DNA of 64,000 nt from JAJPKK01 sp035311445 (GTDB taxonomy: Bacteria > Pseudomonadota > Alphaproteobacteria > Rhizobiales > Xanthobacteraceae), in NCBI GenBank assembly GCA_035311445.1, contig DATGCX010000083.1, positions 7,564-71,563 on the forward strand, written 5' to 3'. Shown piece by piece: positions 34,182 through 43,206 of the stretch (within the stretch, counting starts at the first letter, position 1; every line of letters starts with the position of its first letter). A program made the translations under genes and the position numbers. The notes beneath the pieces are model-generated. The model was not told where the DNA came from. It saw only the letters and a list, made by a program, of their open reading frames with translations, and did no database searches.

Positions 34182-35624
34182 TCATCCGCTCGTGCGAATG
34201 ACCTGGATTTCCAGATCCCGGATTTTCTTGCGCAGCGTATTGCGATTGACGCCCAGCAGATCGGCGGCCCGGATTTGGTTGCCGCGTGTGGCGGCAAGTG
34301 CGGCGGACAGCAGCGGATATTCGATCTCTCGCAGGATCCGATGATACAGGCCGGGCGGCGGCAGTGCATCGCCAAAACCGCTGAAATACCTGTTGAGATG
34401 GCGCTCAACGGCGGCCGACAGGTTCTCCTCGGTGCGACTTTCCGCGCCAAGCGGCGCCGGCGTGGGCGGCGCGAGTTCATTATCGATGACGGAGGTCGTA
34501 ATGATTTCTTGCGGGTACAGGGCCGCAAGGCGGCGGGCAAGATTTTCGAGCTCTCGCACATTGCCGGGCCAACGGTAGCGCTTGAGCCGCTCTATCGCTG
34601 CGATCTCGATCTGCTTGTTCGGCAAACCTTCACGCTCAGCGAGCGCAAAAAAGTGGCGGATCAGGTCAGGGATATCCTCCGCACGCTCGCGCAAGGGCGG
34701 AAGCCGCAACGGCACCACGTTGAGGCGAAAATACAGATCTTCGCGGAATAGGCCCTGTTGGATCAGGATGCGCAGATCTTTGTTGGTGGCCGCAACGATG
34801 CGCACGTCGGTCTTGATCGGGGTGCGACCGCCGACCGTCGTGTACTCGCCCTGCTGGAGCACCCGCAGCAATCGCGTTTGTGCCTCCATCGGCATGTCGC
34901 CGATCTCATCGAGGAACAAGGTACCACCTTCGGCCTGCTCGAATCGGCCTGCGTTACGTGTGTTGGCTCCCGTGAAGGCGCCCTTCTCATGGCCGAACAG
35001 TTCGGATTCGATGAGTTCGCGCGGGATCGCCGCCATGTTGATGGCGACGAAGGGCCCGGAGCGCCGCTTACCGTAATCGTGCAGAGCACGCGCCACCAAT
35101 TCCTTACCGGTGCCTGATTCACCGGAGATCAGCACGGTAAGATCGGTCTGCATCAGCCGCGCCAGCAGGCGATAGATCTCCTGCATGGCGGGCGAACGGC
35201 CGATCAAAGGAATATCGATCTCCTCGGATTTGCTCGCCGCCACCGTCGGGCGATCCTTGGGCTCTGCCAGCGCACGACCAACAATGGCGGTCAGTTCCTT
35301 TAGATCGAACGGCTTCGGGAGATATTCATAGACCCCGCGCTCGGAGGCGCGGATGGCCGTCATGAACGTGTTCTGAGCGCTCATAACGATGACTGGGAGT
35401 TCCGGTCGCAGCTTCTTGATGCGCGGTAAAAGATCGAAGGCGTTCTCGTCGGGCATCACCACATCCGTGATGACGAGGTCACCCTCACCCTGGCTCACCC
35501 ATCGCCACAGCGTGGCGGCATTGCCGGTCGAGCGCACCTCATAGCCGGCACGCGAAAGGGCCTGGTTCAGCACCGTTCGGATTGCGGCGTCGTCATCCGC
35601 GATCAAAATGCTACCAGCGGGCAT
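34182..35624 (-). CDS. ntrC: Nitrogen regulation response regulator NtrC
   Basis: 480 residues, the usual family length, from the ATG at 35624 (GAGG 8 bases upstream). Receiver domain with Asp54 (VITDVVMPDE) and Lys in YLPKPFD; sigma-54 activation domain with P-loop GESGTGKE, the full GAFTGA loop (HEKGAFTGANTRN) and Walker B GGTLFLDEIGDMP; C-terminal Fis-type DNA-binding domain (AADLLGVNRNTLRKKIRDL). When phosphorylated by NtrB in nitrogen limitation it activates sigma-54 promoters such as glnA and amtB-glnK. It follows ntrB by 10 bp. Upstream in-frame sequence to 35774 overlaps ntrB and is not part of it. Confidence 0.96.
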   Translation of the reverse strand: MPAGSILIADDDAAIRTVLNQALSRAGYEVRSTGNAATLWRWVSQGEGDLVITDVVMPDENAFDLLPRIKKLRPELPVIVMSAQNTFMTAIRASERGVYEYLPKPFDLKELTAIVGRALAEPKDRPTVAASKSEEIDIPLIGRSPAMQEIYRLLARLMQTDLTVLISGESGTGKELVARALHDYGKRRSGPFVAINMAAIPRELIESELFGHEKGAFTGANTRNAGRFEQAEGGTLFLDEIGDMPMEAQTRLLRVLQQGEYTTVGGRTPIKTDVRIVAATNKDLRILIQQGLFREDLYFRLNVVPLRLPPLRERAEDIPDLIRHFFALAEREGLPNKQIEIAAIERLKRYRWPGNVRELENLARRLAALYPQEIITTSVIDNELAPPTPAPLGAESRTEENLSAAVERHLNRYFSGFGDALPPPGLYHRILREIEYPLLSAALAATRGNQIRAADLLGVNRNTLRKKIRDLEIQVIRTSG

Positions 35625-35634
35625 TGGCATCACC

Positions 35635-36765
35635 TCAGGTTTCTCCGCCCGGCTCGGCGTCGTCACCCATGAACTTGGGCATAAGCACGCGAAAGATTGT
35701 CCGCCGCGGTTGCGACTCGCATTCGATGATGCCGCCGTGATCGCCGATGATCTTGGCAGCAAGCGCAAGACCAAGTCCGCTCCCGGATGGCTTCGTTGTT
35801 ACGAAAGGATCGAACAGATTCGGCATCAGATCTTCGGACACGCCCGGGCCGTTGTCTTTGATGCAGAATTCGAGCGGCAACGACACCTTTGACTTGCTGC
35901 CCGGAAGGGACAGGCGGACCCCGGGCCTGAAGGCTGTGGAGAGCTGGATCTCTCCGTCGGCATTCTCACCAATCGCCTCGGCGGCGTTCTTGACGAGGTT
36001 GAGAAACACCTGGACGAGTTGGTCGCGATTGGCAAGCACCGGCGGCAAGGAAGGATCGTATTCTTCGACGAATCGGACGTGTCGCGCGAAGCCGGACTGG
36101 GCAAGTCGGCGCACATGATCGAAAACCATGTGGATATTGACCTGCTCGCGTTCCACCGGGCGCTCGTCGCCGAACACCTCCATGCGGTCGACCAGCTTGA
36201 CGATGCGGTCAGCCTCATCGCAGATCAGCCTGGTCAGCACGCGGTCGTCGTCGCTCGCTTGCTGCTCCAACAGCTGTGCCGCCCCGCGAATACCTGACAG
36301 CGGGTTCTTGATCTCGTGCGCGAGCATGGCTGCGAGCGCGATCACGGATCGCGCCGCACCGCGATGAGTCAGCTGCCGGTTCATCTTGTCGGCCATGGTG
36401 CGTTGCTGGAGCATCACCACGACCTGGCCGGGCCGCTCCGGCACTGGGGCCACATGAAGGTCGACCAGACGTTCCGGCGGAGTGCGCGGCGTACCGAGGT
36501 CGACTTTATATTCATTGACAGCGCCACCGCGCTGGCGGACCTGCTCGATGAGGGCCAGCAGAGGGCTGCCGAACGGTACCAAATCGCGCAAGGCATGTCG
36601 GCGTAGCAGCGCAACCGACATATCGAAAAAATCCTCTGCCGCCACATTGGCGTCGTTGATCATGCCGTCGGGCGCGATCACGATCACAGCAAGCGGCAAT
36701 GCATTGAGGACGGCTTCCGCCGGGCTGACGGCGTGGGCGGGGCTGCGGTTTCCGGCCAAGCTCAT
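35635..36765 (-). CDS. ntrB: Nitrogen regulation sensor kinase NtrB
   Basis: 376 residues, soluble. An N-terminal PAS domain (ALPLAVIVIAPDGMINDANVA) precedes the dimerisation helix with His150 (MLAHEIKNPLSGIRG) and the ATPase domain (NLVKNAAEAIG, DNGPGV, GSGLGLALAAKII). It has no membrane segment and is expected to be controlled by PII protein. Its start overlaps the dusB stop by four bases (ATGA), so dusB-ntrB-ntrC form one unit, the classical nifR3-ntrB-ntrC order of alphaproteobacteria. Confidence 0.95.
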   Translation of the reverse strand: MSLAGNRSPAHAVSPAEAVLNALPLAVIVIAPDGMINDANVAAEDFFDMSVALLRRHALRDLVPFGSPLLALIEQVRQRGGAVNEYKVDLGTPRTPPERLVDLHVAPVPERPGQVVVMLQQRTMADKMNRQLTHRGAARSVIALAAMLAHEIKNPLSGIRGAAQLLEQQASDDDRVLTRLICDEADRIVKLVDRMEVFGDERPVEREQVNIHMVFDHVRRLAQSGFARHVRFVEEYDPSLPPVLANRDQLVQVFLNLVKNAAEAIGENADGEIQLSTAFRPGVRLSLPGSKSKVSLPLEFCIKDNGPGVSEDLMPNLFDPFVTTKPSGSGLGLALAAKIIGDHGGIIECESQPRRTIFRVLMPKFMGDDAEPGGET

Positions 36766-37814
36766 GCAGCCGCCCTCCGATCGAATGCTTTAGAAGAAAG
36801 CACATCGAACGCGTCGGCTAACCGAGATTGCACCTCGCGCGGGCTGGACGCGGTGAGCACGCGTGCGCGCACGGCCTTCAGGGTTTCGCCCGAAGCGCCT
36901 GCGGTGGCGGCGGCCGTGTCAAGCGCCCAGCCGAGATGCTTGCGGGCATGTTTTACGCCGATCCGCTCGCCATGATGGTTGAGCATTTCGTCATAAAGCG
37001 CTGTGATGATCTCAAGCTGCGCGGACAGCGCCGGCGGGACCTCCAGAGGCCCGCCCGCGAGATAGCGAGCGACTTGCCCGGGGAACCATGGCTGCCCCTC
37101 TGCTCCGCGACCGATCATGACCGCATCCGCGCCGGAGCGCATGAGAGCTGCCTCGGCATCGTGGCAGGTCATGATATCGCCATTGACGACGACCGGGATC
37201 GACACCGCCTGCTTGACGGCACGCACGGCCGTCCAATTGGCACTTCCCTTGTAGAATTGGCAGCGCGTTCGACCATGGACCGTAATGAGTTTTACGCCCG
37301 ACGCCTCCGCGCGGCGCGCCAATTCCGGCGCATTGATGGAGCGGTCGTCCCAGCCGAGACGCATCTTCAGGGTTACGGGTATCGTTACCGCGGCCACAAT
37401 CGCGTTGACGAGACCGATCGCATGGTCGAGATCGCGCATCAGCGCCGATCCCGCCTCGCCGTTAGTGACGTGCCGCGCGGGGCAGCCCATATTGATATCG
37501 ATGATGGCGGCGCCGCGGTCGGCCGCGATGCGGGCACCCTCCGCCATCCATTTTGCTTCGCAACCGGCGATCTGCACCACGTGGCACCCGTAGCCCGATG
37601 GTTCGATGCGCAATCTTGCGTCACGCTTGCCAGCCGCAAGTGCGGCGCACGCCGTCATCTCGGATACGACCAGTCCCGCACCCAAGCGGGCCGCCAGCCG
37701 ACGAAACGGGGCATCGGTGACACCGGACATGGGCGCCAGGAACACACGGTTCGCAACGCTCACTCCGCCCACCGCGAGTGGGCTGACAAACCATGCGAAT
37801 CTGGACGCGCTCAT
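36762..37814 (-). CDS. dusB: tRNA-dihydrouridine synthase B (NifR3)
   Basis: 350 residues. FMN-dependent TIM-barrel: FLAPMSGVTDAPFRRLAARLG opens the barrel (in parts APMSGVTDAPFR), Cys111 in INMGCPARHVTNGEAGSAL is the catalytic acid, LKMRLGWDD and VHGRTRCQFYKG bind substrate and flavin, and VNGDIMTCHDAEAAL and MIGRGAEGQPWF bind the FMN phosphate. It reduces uridine in the tRNA D-loop. The gene leads the ntrBC operon. A divergent promoter region of 329 bp separates it from ispDF. Confidence 0.95.
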   Translation of the reverse strand: MSASRFAWFVSPLAVGGVSVANRVFLAPMSGVTDAPFRRLAARLGAGLVVSEMTACAALAAGKRDARLRIEPSGYGCHVVQIAGCEAKWMAEGARIAADRGAAIIDINMGCPARHVTNGEAGSALMRDLDHAIGLVNAIVAAVTIPVTLKMRLGWDDRSINAPELARRAEASGVKLITVHGRTRCQFYKGSANWTAVRAVKQAVSIPVVVNGDIMTCHDAEAALMRSGADAVMIGRGAEGQPWFPGQVARYLAGGPLEVPPALSAQLEIITALYDEMLNHHGERIGVKHARKHLGWALDTAAATAGASGETLKAVRARVLTASSPREVQSRLADAFDVLSSKAFDRRAAA

Positions 37815-38143
37815 CAGCTTGCCTATATTCTAGGCGACCATATTGTCTGCATATAGTTTAGCCATTACAGCATCGCGACGCAAGTGCTGCAGTGCAATAT
37901 CGTGAACTTCGTTTCAGCTCAGGGGTAAGGTTATCGGAGTACCCGCAATGGCCAAAAGGGCCTGTTCGATCCGCTTCAGCGCCGCTAATACCTTGCTTTT
38001 CGATAGACACTGCTGCCTTGAGCCACGACGTTGGCGATAAGCGGGATCGGTGAGTCGATCTTTGACGCAAGGTAAACCGTACCGTTGAGCTGTCATGATT
38101 CGGCCTGACGGCTTGTCGCGGAGATTGCGGTTGGGAGGAGACG
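37815..38143. other. Divergent promoter region, dusB-ntrBC and ispDF
   Basis: No gene. On the minus strand AAACTATATGCAGAC and ACAATATGG near 37840-37860 give -10-like boxes for the dusB operon. The plus-strand side has GGGAGGAG directly before the ispDF start. Short open frames here lack coding character. Confidence 0.5.
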
Positions 38144-39319
38144 ATGCCAGATGGGGTAGCGGCCGTGGTGGTAGCGGCTGGTCGTGGCATCCGCGCCGGC
38201 GGCACCATGCCTAAGCAATATCGTGTGGTGTGCGGCGTGCCCGTGATCCGCCATGCACTGTCACTTTTCGTCGATCATCCGGAGATTGATTTTGTGCAGC
38301 CGGTCATCCATCGCGATGACGCGGCTGCCTTTGCGGAAGCGACTGCGGGATTGAAATTGCGTGCCGCTGCGTTTGGCGGTGCGACACGTCAGATGTCGGT
38401 GCGCAGCGGACTTGAAGCACTTGAGAAAGAGCGACCGCGGGTCGTACTGGTGCACGATGCGGCGCGACCGTTCACCTCCCCTGCTCTCATTTCCCGCGCG
38501 ATCGCGGCAGGCGCTGGCGGGGCTGCGGTCCCGGGACTGGCGGTAACTGACACCATCAAAGAAGTGGATGAGGACCAACGCGTCGTTCGTACACTTGATC
38601 GCGGCCGGCTGCGCGCGGCTCAGACACCACAGGCGTTCATGTATGACGGACTTCTGGCGGCGCATCGCCGCGCCTTCATTGCAGGGCGTAATGATTTCAC
38701 CGATGATGCGGCACTGGCCGAATGGGCGGGCATTGCGGTGACCGTCTTCGCGGGCGAAGACGGCAACATGAAGCTCACAACCGAGGAGGATTTCACCCGC
38801 ACAGCGGCCGCCGATTGGGCTGCACTCCCCGACGTTCGCACGGCGACCGGCTATGACGTGCACGCCTTCGTGGACGGCGATCACATCTGGCTTGGCGGCG
38901 TGCGCATTCCTCATTCACGCGCGCTGTCGGGCCATTCGGATGCCGATGTTGCACTCCATGCTTTGGTGGACGCGATTTTGGGCGCGCTCGCCGAAGGCGA
39001 TATTGGGGCGCATTTTCCGCCGACTGATCCGCAATGGCGCGGCGCGCCGTCGAATACTTTTCTGGCGTTTGCGGTTGACCGGGTGCGGCAGCGCGGCGGG
39101 CGCATCGCCCATCTCGACATTACCATCGTGTGCGAGGCGCCGCGCGTCGGGCCGCACCGCGATGCCATGCGCGCTCGCATTGCCGGGATCGCCAGCGTCG
39201 GCATAGACCGTGTCGCCATCAAGGCGACCACTAACGAGAAGCTGGGCTTCATCGGTCGCCGCGAAGGTATCTCCGCCTTGGCGACCGCTACGATCCGGCT
39301 GCCCGCAGGCACGCCATGA
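38144..39319 (+). CDS. ispDF: Bifunctional IspD/IspF isoprenoid enzyme
   Basis: 391 residues. Residues 1-225 are IspD (nucleotide loop AAGRGIRAGGTMPKQY, then LVHDAARPFTS and DTIKEVD), which makes CDP-methylerythritol; residues 232-391 are IspF (GYDVHAF with the metal-binding Asp and His, SGHSDADVALHALVDAILG, DIGAHFPPTD, KATTNEKLGFIGR), which closes the cyclodiphosphate. This fusion is typical of alphaproteobacteria. IspE is not in the window. GGGAGGAG lies 7 bases before the ATG. pncC overlaps its end by four bases. Confidence 0.96.
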   Translation: MPDGVAAVVVAAGRGIRAGGTMPKQYRVVCGVPVIRHALSLFVDHPEIDFVQPVIHRDDAAAFAEATAGLKLRAAAFGGATRQMSVRSGLEALEKERPRVVLVHDAARPFTSPALISRAIAAGAGGAAVPGLAVTDTIKEVDEDQRVVRTLDRGRLRAAQTPQAFMYDGLLAAHRRAFIAGRNDFTDDAALAEWAGIAVTVFAGEDGNMKLTTEEDFTRTAAADWAALPDVRTATGYDVHAFVDGDHIWLGGVRIPHSRALSGHSDADVALHALVDAILGALAEGDIGAHFPPTDPQWRGAPSNTFLAFAVDRVRQRGGRIAHLDITIVCEAPRVGPHRDAMRARIAGIASVGIDRVAIKATTNEKLGFIGRREGISALATATIRLPAGTP

Positions 39320-39819
39320 CGGCCGACACGATCTGGGACTCCGCCACGCGCGTACTCGACGCATGCCGCATCCACGGGCTCAAGGTGGCGACCGCCGAGT
39401 CTTGTACCGGGGGCTTGATAGCAGCTGCCCTGACCGAGATCCCGGGTTCCTCGGATGTGCTTGATCGCGGCTTCGTTACCTATTCCAACGCCGCAAAGGA
39501 GGACATGCTCGGCGTTCCCGCGTCTATCCTTGAGCGGCATGGCGCGGTGAGCCGGGAAACAGCCGATGCGATGGCGGCGGGCGCGCTCGCAACGTCGAAT
39601 GCGGACCTCGCGATTGCTACCACGGGCATCGCCGGGCCGGGCGGTGGCAGCGCTGAGAAACCAGTCGGGCTTGTCCACTTCTCCGCCGCTGCCCGCGATG
39701 GCCGGCGACTTCACCTCGAAAGACGGTATGGCGATATCGGCCGCAGCTCGGTGCGGGCGCACGCAGTCGTGGAGGCACTGGCGATACTCGAATCAATGGC
39801 TACAGATGCGCAGACCTGA
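39316..39819 (+). CDS. pncC: CinA-family nicotinamide-nucleotide amidohydrolase
   Basis: 167 residues, the stand-alone CinA C-terminal domain. VATAESCTGGLIAAALTEIPGSS contains the catalytic Ser motif (ESCTGG), then GFVTYSNAAKEDMLGV and TTGIAGPGGGSAEKPVG, which are diagnostic. It deamidates NMN to NaMN in NAD salvage. It starts inside the ispDF stop (ATGA overlap), a frequent pairing in this class. A convergent gene begins 35 bp after its stop. Confidence 0.93.
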   Translation: MTADTIWDSATRVLDACRIHGLKVATAESCTGGLIAAALTEIPGSSDVLDRGFVTYSNAAKEDMLGVPASILERHGAVSRETADAMAAGALATSNADLAIATTGIAGPGGGSAEKPVGLVHFSAAARDGRRLHLERRYGDIGRSSVRAHAVVEALAILESMATDAQT

Positions 39820-39854
39820 TGCGAACGGCAACGATCTACAACGACTGGCAGATT

Positions 39855-40382
39855 CTACCGGCCGGTACTTCGCTGGCTTTCATGCCATCGCAAGAATTCT
39901 TCAAACAGCGCCTGGCGCTCCGGCTCAGTTAGCGGCTGCGCGGCGCGTTTTACGGCATGCCTCTCCGCATTTGCGGCATTACCCTGGGTCTTGCGAGGCG
40001 CACTCGTCGAGTTGCCCTGCGGCGCGTTACTTTGCGCCGACACATCAGGTGATGCTCCCGTCAAGTTACCGAACAACGCCGCGAGCTGAGACGAAAATGT
40101 CGAGGCAGCGCTCGGCTGCCCCTGTGGCGCCGTAGCGTCACGCCCAGTTGCGGCGGCCTCGACAAGAACCCAACACTTCCTGCCTTTCGTGCGATCGTAG
40201 CGAAGGTGCCAGCGAGCGCCGTCGGTGGCTGGCTGATTAGGTTGTTCGAGACATGTATTGTCGGCACGCGCGGGGCTGTAATTGCAGACGATGAAGCCGA
40301 GCGCAACAACGACGAAGAAAGCAGACGGAATCAGTGGAACGAATGGAATCATTGGGACGGAGGAATTAACGCGCTTTGGCAT
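39855..40382 (-). CDS. Exported hypothetical protein with LF-EFL-W-SQ tail
   Basis: 175 residues from the ATG at 40382 (GGGAGA 5 bases upstream). A signal/anchor segment (IPSAFFVVVALGFIVCNYSPARA) is followed by a small Cys-containing domain (NTCLEQPNQPATDGARWHLR, in parts WHLRYDRTKGRKCWVL), which looks like a compact beta domain. A low-complexity Ser/Ala/Asn/Gln linker leads to the C-terminal helix ALFEEFLRWHESQ. A near-copy of that helix ends the divergent Cache-TAXI protein. No family name is known to me. It is convergent with pncC. Confidence 0.7.
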   Translation of the reverse strand: MPKRVNSSVPMIPFVPLIPSAFFVVVALGFIVCNYSPARADNTCLEQPNQPATDGARWHLRYDRTKGRKCWVLVEAAATGRDATAPQGQPSAASTFSSQLAALFGNLTGASPDVSAQSNAPQGNSTSAPRKTQGNAANAERHAVKRAAQPLTEPERQALFEEFLRWHESQRSTGR

Positions 40383-40985
40383 CGGGTTCTCCCTGGCTCG
40401 CCGGGCAAGAGTGCTTACGGAACAAAAATCGCCGTGCGAAGGAATCGGCGTCGAATCCAACTACATGATTTTGTGGCGCAAGAATGAGCCGCAGGCCTGG
40501 CGGTCCGCGGCGCAATTGCGACATGCCGGCAAAGTCCGGCGCCAAGTCGGCACCAGCTGTCAGCTGTAACTCTTCTTGTCGAGAAATGAATTTGAGGAAA
40601 AGAGGGCAATTTTTTTGTCCACCCGTTTTGCCTCATATTCACAGAACTTGAGCTCACATATCGCTGCGTCGCGGACGCTTCGAAGCGGTTTCTATCTTTT
40701 GACGCCACCCGCAACCGCTGCTCGTTTTGGTTGTCCCCAGTTATGCAAGATGACATTTTTTTGCGATTGCCACAGAATCGTCGCAGCTGCAGCGCATTTT
40801 ATGGTAACTCAGTAATTCCCGCGACCGTGCTACGTCATGTTCAATTGCGATTGCGGTTACGCAATCGGACAGGACCGACGCATAGTTTCGTCAACACATC
40901 AAGTTTTGTCAGCGGCAATGAAGGCGCGTCTTCTTGACGTCGTCACAAGACGACGAGACGTGCCGAACCGCGGAGGGGGGTCATC
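40383..40985. other. Divergent intergenic region with AT-rich patches
   Basis: 600 bp without a gene, between two divergent exported-protein genes. GC drops around 40570-40640 (AAATGAATTTGAGGAAAAGAGG, CAATTTTTTTG) and 40740-40870 (ATGACATTTTTTTGCGATTGCC, GTCATGTTCAATTGCGATTGCGG). CAGCTGTCAGCTGTAACTC at about 40555-40573 is a small direct repeat. The region probably contains promoters in both directions. Confidence 0.5.
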
Positions 40986-42524
40986 GTGGCAATGCGACAC
41001 CGGTTAGTTGCTCGGCTTGTTCGCGTCGGGATCGTCTCTGGCACATTAGCCATTCAACTCATCACCGGCACAATCCTAGCGCTGCTAACCACATCAGGTC
41101 CTGTCGGCGCCGTGTCCGAATTCGGCACCCGCGAAGAGGCCATCGCGATGGTCCGCCGTGTGCAGGAGATGTTCAAGAAGCTTGGGCCCGAAGGCACATT
41201 TCAAGCGATCAAACGCAAAGCGCCTGGCACAATCGACCGTGACCTCTATGCCTACATCGTCGACCAGAATGGCGTTGTGATGGCCAACGGCGCAATTCCC
41301 ACGATGACCACGGGCACGAATCTGTGGAATTTCCGCGATCAAAACGGCAAATACTTTATGCGGGAACAGGTAGCGGTCTGCAAAAGCGGACAGGGCGCCT
41401 GGGTCGATTTCAGATGGCTCAATCCCGTCACCCAACAGATTGGCGACAAGTCGAGCTATATCGACCGAGTCGGCGATTATTGCGTGGGCGTCGGCATCAA
41501 CCGAAACGAACAGGTCAACGAGAATACGGTCGCGATCATATCCGGCAGCCCCAGCGCCGATGACACCTACCTGCAGGTGGCCAATGATCTCGCATCCGTG
41601 CTCAATGACTCTGACCGGCTTAGGATTCTTCCGATCGTCGGCGTCGGCGGGCCTCAAAACATTCGCGATGTACGCTACTTAAAAGGCGTGGACATTGGCC
41701 TTACCCAATTGAGCGTTCTCAACAGCTTTCGCAGTTCCAACCAAACGCTCGGCAAGTATGACGACAAGATCGTCTACATTGCCAAGCTGTTCAACGAAGA
41801 AGTGCATCTGATAGCTAGACCGGAAATTACGTCGATCGAGCAACTCAACGGTCGCAAGGTAAATATCGACGATGTGCGCAGCGGCACCAGTCAAACGATG
41901 CGCGACGTCTTCAAACGCCTGGGCGTAAAGATCGAAGAGGTCAATGTCACGCAGGGGCAAGCCTTCGAGAAGCTCAAGACCGGCGAAATCGTAGCCACCG
42001 CTTACGTCGCCGGGAAATCGGCCAAATTGATCTCAAATCTGAAGTTTGAGCGTGGAATGCATTTCCTCCCGGTTCCATTTGCCTCGGAGGTCACCTCCGA
42101 ATACCTGCCGACCGAACTCACCCATGGTGACTACCCGGACTTGATACCTGCCGGACAGGCCATCCAAACCATTGCCGACGAAGTGATTTTGATCGGGTAT
42201 AATTGGCCAAAAAACACTGATCGCTACCGGCGCGTCCAAAGATTTGTCGAGGCGTTTTTTCCCAAGATCGAGGAATTTCAGAAGCCGCCGAACCACCCGA
42301 AATGGCGCGAAGTCAATCTCGCGGTCACTGTGAAGGACTGGAAGCGCTTCGAACCGGCGGAGGAGTGGCTCGCGGCAAACCGCCCTGCGAACATCGCGAA
42401 CCTACAATCGAATACGCCGCAGCCGGTCTCGTCTCAAAGTGGCGGCGCTCAGCGGAGCGCGCCAATCCCCGATGCTCTGTTCCAAGAGTTTCTGAAATGG
42501 AAGCAATCGCAGCCAAGCCACTAG
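40986..42524 (+). CDS. Cache domain fused to TAXI-type periplasmic binding protein
   Basis: 512 residues from a GTG at 40986 (GGAGG 8-12 bases upstream); an ATG follows two codons later. Signal peptide to about residue 43. Residues 46-180 read as a Cache sensor domain (AIAMVRRVQEMFKKLG, AYIVDQNGVVMANGAI, KYFMREQVAVCKSGQGAWVDFRW in parts, VGDYCVGVGI). Residues 185-455 are a TAXI/NMT1-like ligand-binding domain (NDLASVLNDSDRLRILPIVGVGG in parts, DIGLTQLSVLNSF, NGRKVNIDDVRSGTSQTMRDV in parts). A Ser/Gln-rich linker ends in ALFQEFLKWKQSQ. No TRAP membrane genes are nearby, so it may sense rather than import a ligand. Confidence 0.82.
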   Translation: MAMRHRLVARLVRVGIVSGTLAIQLITGTILALLTTSGPVGAVSEFGTREEAIAMVRRVQEMFKKLGPEGTFQAIKRKAPGTIDRDLYAYIVDQNGVVMANGAIPTMTTGTNLWNFRDQNGKYFMREQVAVCKSGQGAWVDFRWLNPVTQQIGDKSSYIDRVGDYCVGVGINRNEQVNENTVAIISGSPSADDTYLQVANDLASVLNDSDRLRILPIVGVGGPQNIRDVRYLKGVDIGLTQLSVLNSFRSSNQTLGKYDDKIVYIAKLFNEEVHLIARPEITSIEQLNGRKVNIDDVRSGTSQTMRDVFKRLGVKIEEVNVTQGQAFEKLKTGEIVATAYVAGKSAKLISNLKFERGMHFLPVPFASEVTSEYLPTELTHGDYPDLIPAGQAIQTIADEVILIGYNWPKNTDRYRRVQRFVEAFFPKIEEFQKPPNHPKWREVNLAVTVKDWKRFEPAEEWLAANRPANIANLQSNTPQPVSSQSGGAQRSAPIPDALFQEFLKWKQSQPSH

Positions 42525-42596
42525 GGTCTAAGAAGCAAATCTTCGTTCCGCAGACGCTTATATCGAGAGCCGGAAGATCAAAGTCGCCGGCTTGCT

Positions 42597-42634
42597 GACA
42601 CGGTCTCGTTTTGAATTCAAACTGAGACCGTGTC
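42597..42634. terminator. Strong hairpin between convergent genes
   Basis: GACACGGTCTC and GAGACCGTGTC form an exact 11-bp stem around GTTTTGAATTCAAACT, which can extend it with GTTT/AAAC. It lies between the Cache-TAXI gene and ratA, both ending here, and could stop transcription in both directions, although no T-run follows. Confidence 0.6.
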
Positions 42635-42714
42635 CACCGGCTCGGCAATTTTCTGTCGATCAAGGGTCAATGCATGTGGCGCCGTTCGGTCGCAAGCGCC
42701 TGGCCGCAGCTTGC

Positions 42715-43206
42715 TCACACCGTGCGCACGGGCCCGAATACAGCATCGGCGCGGTGTTCAAAAGCGGATGCAAAGCGGCGGAAGGCGGCATCGAACATCG
42801 CACCCATCAGCAGCCCCAGTGTGCGGCTACGGAATTCATACGAGATGAAAAACTCAATTTCGCACGCGGCGTCGGCGAGAGCGGCGTCGTCGACCGCCGG
42901 GCTGTCGACGGGTCGGAACACCCAGCGATTCTCCATGCGGCTGAAGGGTCCATCAAGATATTTGACCAGAATCGTCCGCTGCTCCCGGTCGAGTGTCACC
43001 TGACTGGTGAAGGATTCCCGGATCAGCTTGTAGGCGATCGTCATCTCGGCAATGACGACCTCACGATTCGCTGACTGCGTGCGTCGTCGTACCCGCATGG
43101 CGCGGCAGAGCGGAACGAATTCGGGATAGCGCTCGATGTCCGCCACGAGGTCGAACATGTCGGTTGCCGAGTGCTTGACGCGGCGGCGTGTCGAAAATTG
43201 CGGCAT
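42715..43206 (-). CDS. Coq10/RatA-type START-domain protein
   Basis: 163 residues. RRVKHSATDMFDLVADIERYPEFVPLC (in parts FDLVADIERYPEFVPLC) is the signature of the polyketide-cyclase/START family containing Coq10 and RatA, followed by AEMTIAYKLIRESFTSQVTL and ISYEFRSRTLGLLMGAMFD. In alphaproteobacteria it most likely carries or helps ubiquinone; RatA of E. coli was also described as an inhibitor of ribosome assembly, which need not apply here. It starts at the last base of the lipA stop (TGATG), so it is translationally coupled to lipA, a common arrangement. Confidence 0.88.
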   Translation of the reverse strand: MPQFSTRRRVKHSATDMFDLVADIERYPEFVPLCRAMRVRRRTQSANREVVIAEMTIAYKLIRESFTSQVTLDREQRTILVKYLDGPFSRMENRWVFRPVDSPAVDDAALADAACEIEFFISYEFRSRTLGLLMGAMFDAAFRRFASAFEHRADAVFGPVRTV

